In this document: positions 1 to 10,501 of the stretch, piece by piece
Layout: every line of letters starts with the position of its first letter
Numbering within the stretch: the stretch's first letter is position 1
From: Avena insularis
Lineage: Eukaryota > Streptophyta > Magnoliopsida > Poales > Poaceae
Assembly: GCA_023614405.1 (NCBI GenBank)
Contig: CM042697.1
Span: 188,975,189-189,039,188, forward strand
Direction: 5' to 3'
Length of the DNA: 64,000 nucleotides
Translations under genes and position numbers: made by a program
The notes under the pieces: generated by a model
Database searches by the model: none
What the model was told of the DNA's origin: nothing
What the model saw: only the letters and a program-made list of their open reading frames with translations

Positions 1-505
1 GTGAGTTGGATTTCGTCAGATAGTCCTTAGCAACCCTAGTGATGGAAGGAACCTTTAAATGCTCTAAATAAGCGCCATCCGGGACTTGCTTCCGCGTAGA
101 GCATATCCTTGATAAAGCATCTGCTTCTTCATTTTTTGCTCGGGGGATGTATTGAACCTCAAAACCCTCGAACGATTTAGATAATTCATCCACGACAGCT
201 TCGTAGGCTTCCATTTGCTTGTTTGCGTTGCAGATATCGGATACTTTCTAAGCAATTAAATCCAAGTCTCCATAACACATGACTCTAGTTATGCCAATAT
301 TTTTGGCCATGCGTATTCCATGTAATAATGCTTCATACTCGGCAATATTATTGGTTGTCCTGAAGTGTTTTTGTAATACATAGAACAGCTTGTCTCCTTG
401 GGGTAACTTGAGCACCACGCCAGCCCCCGATCCTCCTCGTGCTTTTGATCCGTCAAAATGGAGGGTCCAAAATTCCGAGTCTGGAGGACTTGTATTTTCT
501 GTCAT
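1..505 (-). pseudogene. pol: Second (cellular-type) RNase H domain of the Tat-clade polyprotein
   Basis: The frame 505-248 begins with WTLHFDGSKARGGSGAG and continues with NNIAEYEALLHGIRMA and CYGDLD. These supply the Asp, Glu and Asp residues of an RNase HI fold. After a stop and frame change near 248, the minus strand continues with EAYEAVVDEL and ends in the motif NEEADALSR at about 130-105, which carries the last catalytic Asp. A second RNase H after the retroviral-type one is a hallmark of Tat-clade elements such as Tat, Retand and Ogre. Integrase would follow left of the window. Confidence 0.8.
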
Positions 506-1860
506 CTCAGTCCAATCAGCAACAAAATTGGCAAGTATTTGGGACTTGATTGTTATACATGGCTTGTACTCACTATCGAAAGCAACAAACTCTATTCCCC
601 ACTTTGCGACACGTCATGTGGCGTCTCGATTGTTGATTATATCTCGCAGGGGAGCAGTACTCACCACTGTGATCTTGTGCTCTTGAAAGTAGTGATGTAG
701 CTTTTTGGATGCGAAGAACATTCCATAGGCTAGCTTTTGATGGTGGGGATACAGTTGTTTCGACTCAGTCAGAACCTCACTTAGGTAGTAAGTTGGACGT
801 TGCACCTTATGCTCATATCCTTCTTCCTCGGGCTCCACTGTTGTTACCACGCTCCTGAGGCTCTGGTGCTGCAAGAACTGGTGGGTTTGAAAGTAGATCC
901 TTAAAGTTTTATAGAGCAGCATCAGCCTCCTGGGTCGAGACAAATTTGTTGGTTTTCTTCAAGAGTTTGTATAAAGGTGCGGCACTTTCTCCGAGTCGGC
1001 TGACGAACCGGCTCACTTCTGCGATGAAACTAGTGAGGTGTTGCACGTCCTTCAGGCGAGTGGGCCTAGTAATGTTGAGTATAGCCTTAATTTTGTCCCG
1101 GTTAACCTCTGTGCCTCTTTTAGACACGATAAAACCTAACAATTTTCCGGCTGGAATTCCAAAGAAACACTTCTTCGGATTTAGCATTATGTTAAATTTT
1201 CGTAAACTAGAAAATGTTTCCTCTAAGTCGAAAATAAGTGTTTCCTTCTATTTGGACACTACTGCTATATCGTCTACATACACATGGACATTGCATCTGA
1301 TTTGATCATTAAGGCAACGCTGCATTGTGCGCTGATATGTAGCTCCTGCATTCTTTAAGCCGAAAGGCATAGTTTTGTAGCAGAAGGTTCCGAAAGGTGT
1401 GATGAAAGACATCTTTAGCTGATCTGATTCTTTCATCGGTATTTGGTGATATCCGGAATATGCATCTAAAAACAGAATAATTCCGACCCTGCCGTTGATT
1501 CGATAACTTGATCGATTCTGGGCAGTGGGAACGGATCTTTGGTACAAGCCTTGTTCAAGGCAGAGTAGTCAATGCACATCCTTAAATCAATAGTGTCCTT
1601 TTTAGGGACGAGTATAGGATTTGCCACCCATTCAGCATGGATGACCTTTGCGATAAATCTGGCTAATTCTAGTCGGGCTATTGTCTATAGCTTTATGTTT
1701 TTCATCACCAAACCTCGGTAAGGATTATTTGATGGGTTTAGCATCAGGGTACACATTAAGAGAGTGATCGGCAAGTTCCCTATATACTCCGGTCATGTTA
1801 GAAGGCTACCATGCAAAGATATCACTATTAGCTTGGAGGAACTCGACGAGCGCACTTTCC
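505..1860 (-). pseudogene. pol: Reverse transcriptase and first RNase H of the Tat-clade element
   Basis: The RT N-terminal part is readable on the minus strand at about 1700-1520 (the KKDTIDLRMCIDYSALNKA region). The palm follows in 1547-1248, with LDAYSGYHQIPM, MPFGLKNAGATYQRTM and the catalytic YVDD at 1269-1280. The RT connection domain is in 1187-909 (GFIVSKRGTEVNRDKIKAI). The retroviral-type RNase H C-terminal half lies in 943-614 (YLSEVLTESKQLYPHHQKLAYG). Each part is in a different frame, so the polyprotein is broken at least three times. YVDD is intact. The family assignment is firm; this copy has no coding capacity. Confidence 0.85.
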
Positions 1861-2627
1861 TATGTGTGGTCTAAGACTACCCCTACGTTCGTTGTCTTGG
1901 AGGGATCGTCTTCCTTTAGCGACGTCTTCTTCGTCTCTTCCAACGCCTTGAACTGCATGCTTTGCTTCAGCACCTCATTCTTCGTAGCGGGCATCTCGGA
2001 CGGATTTATGGTCTTCTTGATCTCCTGGTACTCCTGGGCGTGCAGCACGACTTCGGCAAAGGCATTAGATCCTTCGTTGCACTCTTGCGCCTTCTTTGGA
2101 TTTCCCCGGATGGTGATGACACCCTTTGGACCTGGAAATTTTATCATGTTGTAAATGTAACAGGGACGATCCATGAACACCCAGTAAGCCAAACGCCTGA
2201 ATATGGCGTGGTAAGCACTTTTGAATGGTACCACCTCGAAAGAGAGTGGCTCGGTCTGATAATTGTCTCGGGTTCCGAATGTCATGTCTAGTGTGATTTC
2301 ACACAGAGAATCCGCCTGTCTCCCTGGTACAATGCCATGAAAAGTTACACTGATGTAACTCAACTGGCTCTCGTGGATCTTCATGCGGTGGAGCGTTTCA
2401 ATGTAGAGGATGTTAATGTTGCTACCATCGTCCATGAGAGTTTTAGAGAACTCATAGACATCAATAAGAGGATTGACCACCAGAGCGTACTTTCCCCGAT
2501 GATGTGTCTTCGCCGGGTGATCTGAGCGATCAAAGATGATGGTTACATCCGACCAATCCAGGAATTGGGGGACAGCCGGAACCGTGGCATTGAGCTCACA
2601 AAGAACCGCCTTCTTGACCTTAGCCAA
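1860..2627 (-). pseudogene. pol: Protease-region fragment of the Tat-clade polyprotein
   Basis: A 255-codon open stretch. At about residue 68 it has MDDGSNINILY, matching the retropepsin active-site region of plant gypsy elements, where the motif is normally D-G/S/T-G-S. Here the residue before GS is a second Asp, so the active-site loop is altered. Further on, SFEVVPFKSAYHAIFRR matches the usual conserved end of this protease domain. The frame continues toward the RT N-terminus, which lies in other frames from 1700 downward. The 2.3-kb insertion lies just upstream on the minus strand. Confidence 0.75.
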
Positions 2628-2860
2628 CTGAGTACCAAGGAAGCACAGTATGTGTCTTTCTTTGTGGGATAATCCTTCTTTCCATCCGACTTGGGCTATG
2701 CAGCGTCCGCTTCTTCCATGTAGGAATCTTCCTTGGGCTCCTTGCCCTTCTCGGAATTTTTCTTTCCTTTTCGTCGCTTGGCCCTGTAGCCAGCGGATTC
2801 GTCTTTTTTGATGTTGTCATTGAAACTACACTCGGCATTTGTGTAGGTAGATCATCCGTT

Positions 2861-2865
2861 ACTAT
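2861..2865. repeat. Target-site duplication ACTAT, left
   Basis: ACTAT directly before the TG start of the 2.3-kb element, matching 5165-5169. Confidence 0.85.
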
Positions 2866-5164
2866 TGAAAGGATACGGATGTCGCCTAGAGGGGGTGAAT
2901 AGGCTATTAAAACTTTTCTTAGAGTGGCTCAACAAAGGCGGAATAAAACTAGTGTTTACTTTCTTAAGTACAACCTAGACCAACTAAGGTTCACCTATGT
3001 GCACCAACAACTTATGCTAAGCAATACAAGCAACAAAGTGATAGCAAGATATATATTACTTCAAGCACGAAGGCTATCACAATGTAAAGTGCATAAGTAA
3101 AGAGCTCGGGTATAGATATAACCGAGGCACGCGGGGACACCGATATTTTACCGAGTTCCTCCCAACATGGAGTATGTCTCGTTTGGAGAGGGGGTGGTAT
3201 CAAACCACCAACGCCACAAAAGGCCTCCCTTATTCTCCGGTGAATCTCACCCCAACGGGATCGATCCACGCTTCCACTATCGGTGCACTTGTCGGTGGCA
3301 ACCGGAACCTCTCACAAGGTTGGGGCACTTCTCCACAACTTAATTGGAGGCTCCCAACAAATGCCACAATAGCCCACAATGCCACCAAGGCCACAAAACC
3401 GTCTAGAGTTCCAAGAACCCAAGAGGGACAAGCTCCAATGAGCAACTCAAACCAAATCCTCCGAGGAGAACTCAAACCGATGCACCAAATGCAAATGGCA
3501 AGAACACCACAAAGATTCTCAAATACCTCACTCTCAAGTTCCAACAAAGCTACTAAAGCTATTGGGGGAACAAGAGAGGAGGAATCAAAGAGAGACACAA
3601 AATCCCCCAAAATCTAGATCCCCAAAGATACACTCACAAAGAGATGTTTTGGTTTGGTCAAAACGTAGATCTAGATCTCCTCCAACTACCCCTCAAATAT
3701 ATGCAAGAATCAATGGAGGGGTGAGTAGAAATCAAGCTCAAAGAGTAACGCAAATGGGGGCAAAGCTTCGACAAAAGGAGGAGGAAGAAGCAACCCTAAA
3801 CAATAATGGACAAAGTCTTATTTAAAGGGTAGGGCTAAATCTGCCCGTTGGGGCATTTTTCTGAACGGTCCGGTAGTACCGCAAAAACCCGGTACTACCG
3901 CACCCTATGAGCACAGCCAGGAAAAAACGAAACATGGGCTAGCAGGCGAAGGGCAGCGAGCCGTGAGCGAAGAGCGGGCGGGCAGACATGTGGGGGGCCA
4001 CAGCAGCCAGGCGCGAAGCTAACCTGGCGGCAACGCCAGCTGCGCGCGGCGGGGCGAGACGGGCCCGTAACGCGGCAAGCAAGCGGGCAGGCGCAAGCGG
4101 CAGTGGGCATGCAGAATTTGGCGGGGCATGCACGCAGCGCCCGCGCGAGTCAAGGCGTAACGCCGGGCAGTGGAGCCCAGCGAGGGCGGACAGAACGCAT
4201 GACAGGGAGGCGTAGGCGTGAAGCCAGGGGCGATGGCTCGCATCTTGGCGTAGGGCGAGGAGGGTCAATGCAGCAGTAGCGCGGATGCGGATCTGGAAAA
4301 GAGGATCTGGCAGATATTTGGGGCCGGTACTACCGTCCCGGCGGTACTACCGGCCGACGGTAGTACCGGTTAGGTACCTAGCGAGAGAAAGAAAAGCGGA
4401 CCTCTTTTAGGCCCGAGGCGGTAGTCTCACCCACCGGTGACTACCGCTCGCCCGAAAAGATTGGAAGGCAATATTCAAACAGCAATAACTTTTGACTGGA
4501 AGCTCCGATTGACCCGATTCAAATTGCGTTGGATAGAGGACGACAAGGGCTTCCCAAGTGAGAAAGTATCAAGTAGAATAATGTGAGATACCTCACTTGG
4601 TGAGAAACCAAAAAGCCGCATAAATCAAAATCGCAACAAGATACAAATGGGAGATCCGATTTTGATGAACAAGAGCTTGTTATGGAGATTACCACAAGCT
4701 CTATATCCTCACATGGATAAGACCAAATAACAACCAAATGCGATGATGCAAGTATGCAAAGGTTTGAGCTCTCTCCGAACGATGTGACCGAATTACTCAT
4801 ACGAGAGCCCCTCTTGATAGTACGGTTATCTATCCTTAACCCGGTCTCCTACACACAACAAGAGACCGGCAAAAGGGAAAACCTATCAAGATTATACCTT
4901 TGACTTGAGCATTCCACTTGAGCTCAATGTAGACGATCTTGCCCTTCTCAAGATGGAACGCCTTTCTTAATTCCTCATCATCGACCTCGCATATTGAGCT
5001 TGCCCAACATATCTTATTTGCATTTCATCGACCTTGAAGCCAACACATGCTCCAAGTGATGCCAACAGATAAATCCTACAAGTATAACTTAATACACACA
5101 TTAGTCCATAAAGATTGTCATTAATTACCAAAACCACACATGGGGGGCCCAACATGTTCTTTCA
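2866..5164 (-). mobile_element. 2.3-kb TG...CA insertion, probable solo LTR
   Basis: The element starts TGAAAGGATACGG at 2866 and ends CATGTTCTTTCA at 5164, flanked by the perfect 5-bp duplication ACTAT (2861-2865 and 5165-5169). TG...CA ends, a 5-bp duplication and no internal coding domain are what a solo LTR shows. The orientation is a guess from a TTTAAATAAG box near 3815-3825 on the minus strand. It contains a GC-rich island (about 3930-4290) flanked by five copies of an 11-bp motif. Open frames in the island are compositional. It could also be a small non-autonomous element. I do not name the family. Confidence 0.8.
3871..4368. repeat. Five 11-bp CGGTAGTACCG motifs flanking a GC-rich island
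   Basis: CGGTAGTACCG occurs at 3871-3881 and 4358-4368. Its exact reverse complement occurs at 3890-3900, 4325-4335 and 4342-4352. Two copies lie left and three lie right of the GC-rich block at about 3930-4290. A near match with one change sits at about 8876-8886, just outside the Tat LTR. Confidence 0.8.
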
Positions 5165-5169
5165 ACTAT
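5165..5169. repeat. Target-site duplication ACTAT, right
   Basis: ACTAT directly after the CA end of the 2.3-kb element, matching 2861-2865. Confidence 0.85.
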
Positions 5170-5389
5170 CCACGTGGTGGACACAGGGATTGTTGGCAAT
5201 GTCGGCCCAGGTATAGGTTCTTCCAGGTTGCTGATATCCTCTGCCCTGGATTCGGGAAGTTCCATGGCCTCATCCCCGAACGCCTCCGCGCCCTACGCAT
5301 CCTACGGATCCAAATGTTGTGTTAACTGCTGCGTTTTCCGGAGCCGGTTTATCTTCCGACGTGTTCTTGCACTTCAGAGTTTCTTGCTT

Positions 5390-8349
5390 CTACTGTTTAG
5401 CCGCATTTGGGTTGGCCAGAATATTCAGCAGACCTTCTGAATCGTCATCGGCGTCAGCATATTTGCTCGCCGTTTTGATCATCTCTCCCAAATCTATGAC
5501 GAGGTCACCCTTCAGCCTATGGCGCAAAAGTCCAACTAGGAGTCCTGCAATGAAAGCTTCAATCGCAGTTTGCTCATTTACTCCCTCGCAGGAGTTTTTC
5601 GTGTCGATCCAGCTTCCGAGGTATTCCCGGCAGGTTTCTCTGGGTCTTTGAGTGCACTCCACTCAAAAACCAAAGGACTTTCAATTAAATCACTTTAATT
5701 ATATTGGTTTAATGCAACTCAATTGAATGAACACTTCATTTAATGAGTACTTCATCTAATGAACACTGCAAGTCTCCGATTGTGTAGGGCCTCCTGTATG
5801 TTCCCTCGAAGTTTGAAAAGAACGCACTTTGCATATCATAGCAGTTATGAATTGAATTCTCTGGCAGTTCATTGAGCCATGATCGAGCCGTATTCCTCAG
5901 CATAAGTGGGACATATCGGACTGTGGCCAGGCTGTTTCCTCCTTTGGCGATGCAGCAAGCCTGGAAAAAATCTTGAATCCAAGTATCTGGCCGAGCTGCG
6001 CCGTCGGAGGGTTGGATGTGTTTGGCGATACCAAAATCAACCGGAAATTTGGTTCGACGGATGCGTGGACCAAAGCATTTGGGTCCCACATGAACGTCCT
6101 CTTCCTCATACCACCACGCCTCTATGTTTGACTCAATGCGATGGCGAGCGTTGTTTGGCGAGAGAGTTCTGCGCCTTGGAGGCCCGTGGCTTCTTGCACG
6201 GCAGAGTCAGATTTCTGCTTCTCCTCTCACCATTGTCGCCCCCACCTATACGGCTTCCATGGCTAGGATGAGATCCTAAATGGTCGCTGTCTAGAGGTGA
6301 TGGTGGCCCTGGTGGATTGTTTCCGGTTGGATTATGCGGTGGTGGTTGTGGAGCTTCATTATGCTGACTCTAAGGTTGGTTTCTCCGGGCCCCGTCCCTA
6401 CTAGATTTAGGACGGTCCGGATCATCTCTTTGCCTGGCGTTACCGGTTGGACGTCTTGGAGGTAGCATTCTTATTTGATCCCATTCGCGCTAGCGACACA
6501 CTTCCGGGTCTTCTCTGTGGTGGTTGTTCTACCGATGATGGCCATGATGAGGCACCATTGCCCTGATGGCATCTTCGGACGCAGCCGGAATAACTCCTGA
6601 CCAGTCGCATGCGGGCCTGTGATGATGACCGTTTGATCCGGTCCTTGAAATTTCCTCTTTTCCCCGGGGACGATAGCGCTGATCCGTATCCCTGCGGGGT
6701 CTTTCGTCGGCGCTTTGGTTGGCGCCAGTGAGGCAAAATTCTGACTTTGAGGTCATCTTTCCACTCAATGATGTGGTCGTCTTCTGCTGTTTCAATCCTT
6801 TGTCCAGCTAAGCAACGCATTGCCGGACCTGCTCTGGAGACAGATTGTTGGCGAGGACAGCCCGAGCAGCCGTGGTGTTTTCTAACGGAGTGCCGTAGAC
6901 TCGGACCTTCTCTCCTGATTCACCGTCGAATAGATCTATGTGGATATCCGGGTTCCTATTAGCAAGAACCGGACCTCCCCTTGTCTTGTTTCGTAGTCGC
7001 TTGAAATCTGACTGGTACTTGGTAGGATCGCTGTCTAACTATTGTTTGAGCTCGACGATGTGCGCAGCTTCCTCGAGTAAAAACAAGTAGTGCTTTTCTA
7101 GGTCCTCGGTCCTTTTCTCCAGCGCATCCGGAGTGAGTTCCGAAGCAATTGGGATTGGTATCGTGAGAGCATCTCTGTAAATTTAACATGCACCCTTGGT
7201 GATGACGTGTCCATCCATAGGAGGGTCGATCGGTGTTGGATTAATCGGATCTCCGTCCTGATTCTCCATATTGATCTCTTCATCAACTTTTTCTTCGTTT
7301 GTTTCCTTGACATCCGGCTCTGCCGGTGTTGGATTTTTGCTCTTCTTCTTCTTTGACTGCCCAGTAGCCCTAACGTGCGTACCGGTGGCCAAGACGTCTT
7401 TCGGTCCGGTACCGGGAGATAAACTTTCATCGATACTTTCCGTAGCAGTTGGCTTCTGGACCTTGGACGAGTCTCCGGTGTCCATGTCATCTTGCGAGGA
7501 GTAATCTTTGTCCATGCTATCATATGGACTCGGAGGGGTCTCCGTCTCACCTTGCGCTGGTTTGGAGGCGTATTCCTCTTCGTATGCCTCCATCTCCTTC
7601 TCGAAGTCTGGAAGTTCCTGTGACGTTATTGATTCCTGAGCAGAACCAGGTAAGTTGGCATTTTCTTCGATTGCATCAAGAACTGAATCGTTTCCGACTC
7701 CAGCATCGACAAAATCGGATCCAGAGCTCACATGGTATACGAAGCAGTGCTTCTTCTTTTTCATGTTTTGAAGGTAGCGGCATAGCTGGGTTTCCACCTC
7801 TGCCATCTCAAAGCTTTCCTTGATATCAACGATTGCTTCCTAATCCATGTAGGGGCGTTTCGTCATCTTCTTTATCATGTGCCTCAAGAGTGTTTTTTCT
7901 GCTCCGGCATCGGTAGGACCAGATCCGAAGCGGATATACTCCTCGTCTGTGTACCCGATCTCAACGGGGAGATCAGATCTAGATTTTAAATCCACCACTT
8001 CTTCCACTACAGGATTGGGCTGGGTGGGTTCATGTTTTTTCGGGATCTGAAACTCTTCTGCCTCTACGGACAAAGCAGATTTGGATTTTTCTTCGACCAT
8101 GGTCATCACCTCAAGGGTGGGTTGGGCGGGTTTAGCGAAATCGAGGTAGATATCGATCTCGCTGATGGACATGATCGTGTAGGTTATCACGGGCTTGCTA
8201 GCCGGAATCCAAGTCTCGTCGAGAAGAACGAGAGGGACATCACTGGCATAGACCACGTGACCCATAGCGATAGTTTTGTCGATTCCTGCACACGCAGATT
8301 CCGCCTGGAACAAAGCTCCAAAAGTGACCCGCCCCACAATAGGCACCAA
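5390..8349 (-). pseudogene. gag: Degenerate gag of the Tat-clade element
   Basis: The reading is split into 8349-7840 (169 codons, ends in a stop), 7806-7183 (207 codons, very acidic and then Lys-rich), a broken stretch at 7180-6100, and the gag core at 6089-5736 and 5662-5390. The core shows the retrotransposon gag pattern, with ARSWLNELPENSI followed by FEGTYRRP and then REYLGSWIDTKNSCEG. The product would form the virus-like particle that packages the RNA. An AT-rich insert at about 5665-5765 separates the two core pieces. The long acidic leader before the core is typical of Tat-type gag, but its function is not known to me. The several frame changes and stops mean it cannot be translated as one protein. 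Confidence 0.7.
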
Positions 8350-8365
8350 CTATCGTCGGATTTCT

Positions 8366-8873
8366 GACAAGTACGCTATAGGGGGTCCTGGCAGTGTTGA
8401 GAAGATGGGTTGTGAGACGTCGGATGTTTCGGGAACGGTGAGCACAAGTTTACCTAGGTTTAGATCTGATTGCGGTGATCGGATACTACTCATGCTAGCT
8501 ACCCAGTAATATATCAGTGAGAGCCGGATGTTACAATGGATTACAAGATAGGTTCGCATGTGCGAGTAGGTTGTGGTTGATCTATGATCTGGTGCCCTAA
8601 AGGCTCCCATAGGGCTGGTTTATATAGTCACCGTGACCTAGGGTTACAGGAGAGACCTATCCGGCTATGTTACAAAGTCGGTAACTAGATACATCTTGGA
8701 CTACAAGTAATACTACAGGCCTAAGTCGGTAAATCTTCTGGGCCTTGTCATAGCCGAAAGTGGCTCCTCCTCTTTCTCTGACTAGGCCGCTCGTGAAGCA
8801 AAGCTCTAACCCATTGGTGGGCCACCCTGCTCAGTGAGTCCTATGGGTATACCTGGAAAGTATATCCCCAACA
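8366..8873 (-). repeat. 5' LTR of the Tat-clade gypsy element
   Basis: The outer end is clear: the minus strand starts TGTTGGGGATATACTTTCC at 8873, directly after the integrase remnant of another element. The inner end is less certain. A CA terminus fits near 8366, just before the first gag frame around 8349. The minus strand carries a TATA box at 8617-8627, about 250 bp inside the LTR, as expected for an LTR promoter. Confidence 0.65.
8617..8627 (-). promoter_or_regulatory. LTR TATA box
   Basis: The minus strand reads CTATATAAACC, a good TATA match in the middle of the 5' LTR and in the right direction for transcription into gag. The site is seen in sequence; its use is inferred. Confidence 0.6.
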
Positions 8874-8889
8874 GGCGGTACTACCAGTT

Positions 8890-9250
8890 GAAGTACGCTA
8901 TAAGGCCCCAGGGGTCGTTGCTTACAGTGAGGCAGAATCCACAGCTGCACTCGAAGACTCCATCGACCTGTTAGAAGAAGCACGCGACATCACGCTGCTC
9001 ATTCGTTGGTGTACCAACAAAGCCTACGCAACTACCACAACCGACTGTTGTGATCAAGGTCCTTTGTCAAACGCGATATCGTCCTACGACTCAAGTAGGA
9101 GGGGCATCGGAAGTTTGAGTCCCCTTGGGAAGGACCCTACGTGGTCATGAAGTGATCCTAGGTGGCGCATACCTCCTCAAGGACGTAGAATCGGGAGTAA
9201 CATACTCCAACCCCTAGAACATCGTGCAACTGCGACGCTTCTACCCTTAG
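8890..9250 (+). pseudogene. pol: Remnant of a gypsy integrase C-terminal end
   Basis: Plus-strand frames between 8930 and 9250 can be aligned by eye with the end of a plant gypsy polyprotein. They show a VYQQSLRNYHN stretch, WEGPYVV in the GPY/F-type region, and a final LRRFYP-like run before a TAG at about 9248. Stops and frame changes interrupt it. The upstream domains are absent because the Tat-clade element ends at 8873. This is the oldest recognisable layer at the left side. The motifs are seen; membership in a Tat-like lineage is inferred. Confidence 0.6.
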
Positions 9251-9391
9251 ATGCTTTTACTTTTGAATAAGGCTACTCAGCCAGACTACTTAGCCGAACT
9301 ATGTACCCGCTATGCTGAAATAAATAAAGCTAAGTTCCCTGCCCAATGAGTCTCCTCTTTACATTTTTCATACATCTTACATCTGGGGGGG
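9251..9391 (+). other. 3' untranslated stretch and G-rich tract of the old gypsy remnant
   Basis: There is no coding sequence here. It ends in ATCTGGGGGGG (9381-9391), which looks like a polypurine tract, directly followed by the TGTAACACCC terminus of the large LTR. The tract may belong to the old plus-strand gypsy, or may only be flanking sequence of the later insertion. Confidence 0.4.
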
Positions 9392-10496
9392 TGTAACACC
9401 CTCGAATCAGCCCGATACAGATTTCAGTAATTCCTGCCAAACCCGCATAGAGACAATTTGATGATGCCACCAGGCACTTGCGTGCATGTGGAAAACGATG
9501 TAATATCATTACACAATAATTCACGATGGAATCCACAAGAACATATATATACAACAAAGACTCAATGAATCAAGAATAAAGATATACAGTACAAAGGTCC
9601 TAATCACCTTGAAAAGGATACAACATCTGAGTATGAATAAGATGCAAATTGGACTAAGAGTCCCGAAGAATAACCAATGACGTTCATAACCCTGCCTAGG
9701 ACAAGGCGGAAGGGTAACCTTGATAACGTCGTCAAACTCAAACTTGTCAAACAAAAGGGGTGCTGACAAAGGTCAAAGAAAAAGGGAGTGGTCAGTACTG
9801 AGGCCAGTACATGACGAGTCTTAGAATTGGGTGTCTCCCTCCTACATAGGTATGGTGGACTAAAGCAGCAGCGAAGCATGAACTAAACAACCTATAGAGA
9901 CTCGATATAACTGTTGGCTATCATAAAAATATAAGAAAGACCTATACGGAACCAACCTGATACTAACACCAAACATACCCATCCTGGTATTTCCCCCTCG
10001 AGACCAAACGAGGAAGGCATTCTGAGGAACTCACATAGTTGGTAGTTTTATTAATCATTCCATTGAGGTTTCCGTAATTACCAGTCATATATAGATAGCG
10101 TAAGACATCCCATTTCTATTAGCTGTCGGCACTTCTATTTATCCATTTCGTTGCAATGGATCTGATTACTAGTCATGCCAAAGTTAAATTTATAGCACTA
10201 CTTTACTTTTAGTTATCTATGGTCGAGACACTGTGCTCCAAGTAGTCCATAACTGTGGACACGGATTTTCGAAAAGATTTACCCTACATGGGTGCACAAA
10301 TAGCAACACACGCACGATTAACCTCATGAAGAACCAAATAAAAAACAACGAGGCCTCATGACAAAGCATTCACATGATTCAATAATTATTTCAAGGGGAC
10401 ACCCTACTAAGCTACCCGCAATGAAGTCGGCCAGCTCCGAGACGAACCGAGGGTTTGTGGCGACAGCGGTAAATGACTAGGAACCTGAAAGTGTGA

Positions 10497-10501
10497 CTGG
10501 G
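10497..10501. repeat. Target-site duplication CTGGG, left of solo LTR
   Basis: Matches 14332-14336 exactly; the empty copy B has the sequence once. Confidence 0.85.

Larger units (their letters stand above)
1..8873 (-). mobile_element. Ty3/gypsy Tat-clade LTR retrotransposon, 5' part (truncated by window edge)
   Basis: Read on the minus strand, the order is LTR (ending at 8873 with TGTTGGGGATATAC), gag, aspartic protease, reverse transcriptase, RNase H, and a second RNase H of the cellular type. The second RNase H marks the Tat/Retand lineage of Ty3/gypsy. Integrase and 3' LTR would lie left of position 1. The copy is dead: gag and pol are split over several frames. The 2.3-kb element at 2866-5164 lies between gag and protease. 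No target duplication can be checked because the other end is missing. The Tat assignment rests on domain order and motifs; I give no family name. Confidence 0.85.

Noticed and set aside
3895..4268. Overlapping Ala/Arg/Pro-rich open frames on both strands
   Set aside because: They come from a GC-rich island in the 2.3-kb element; all frames are open because stops are rare at this composition, and no domain is visible.
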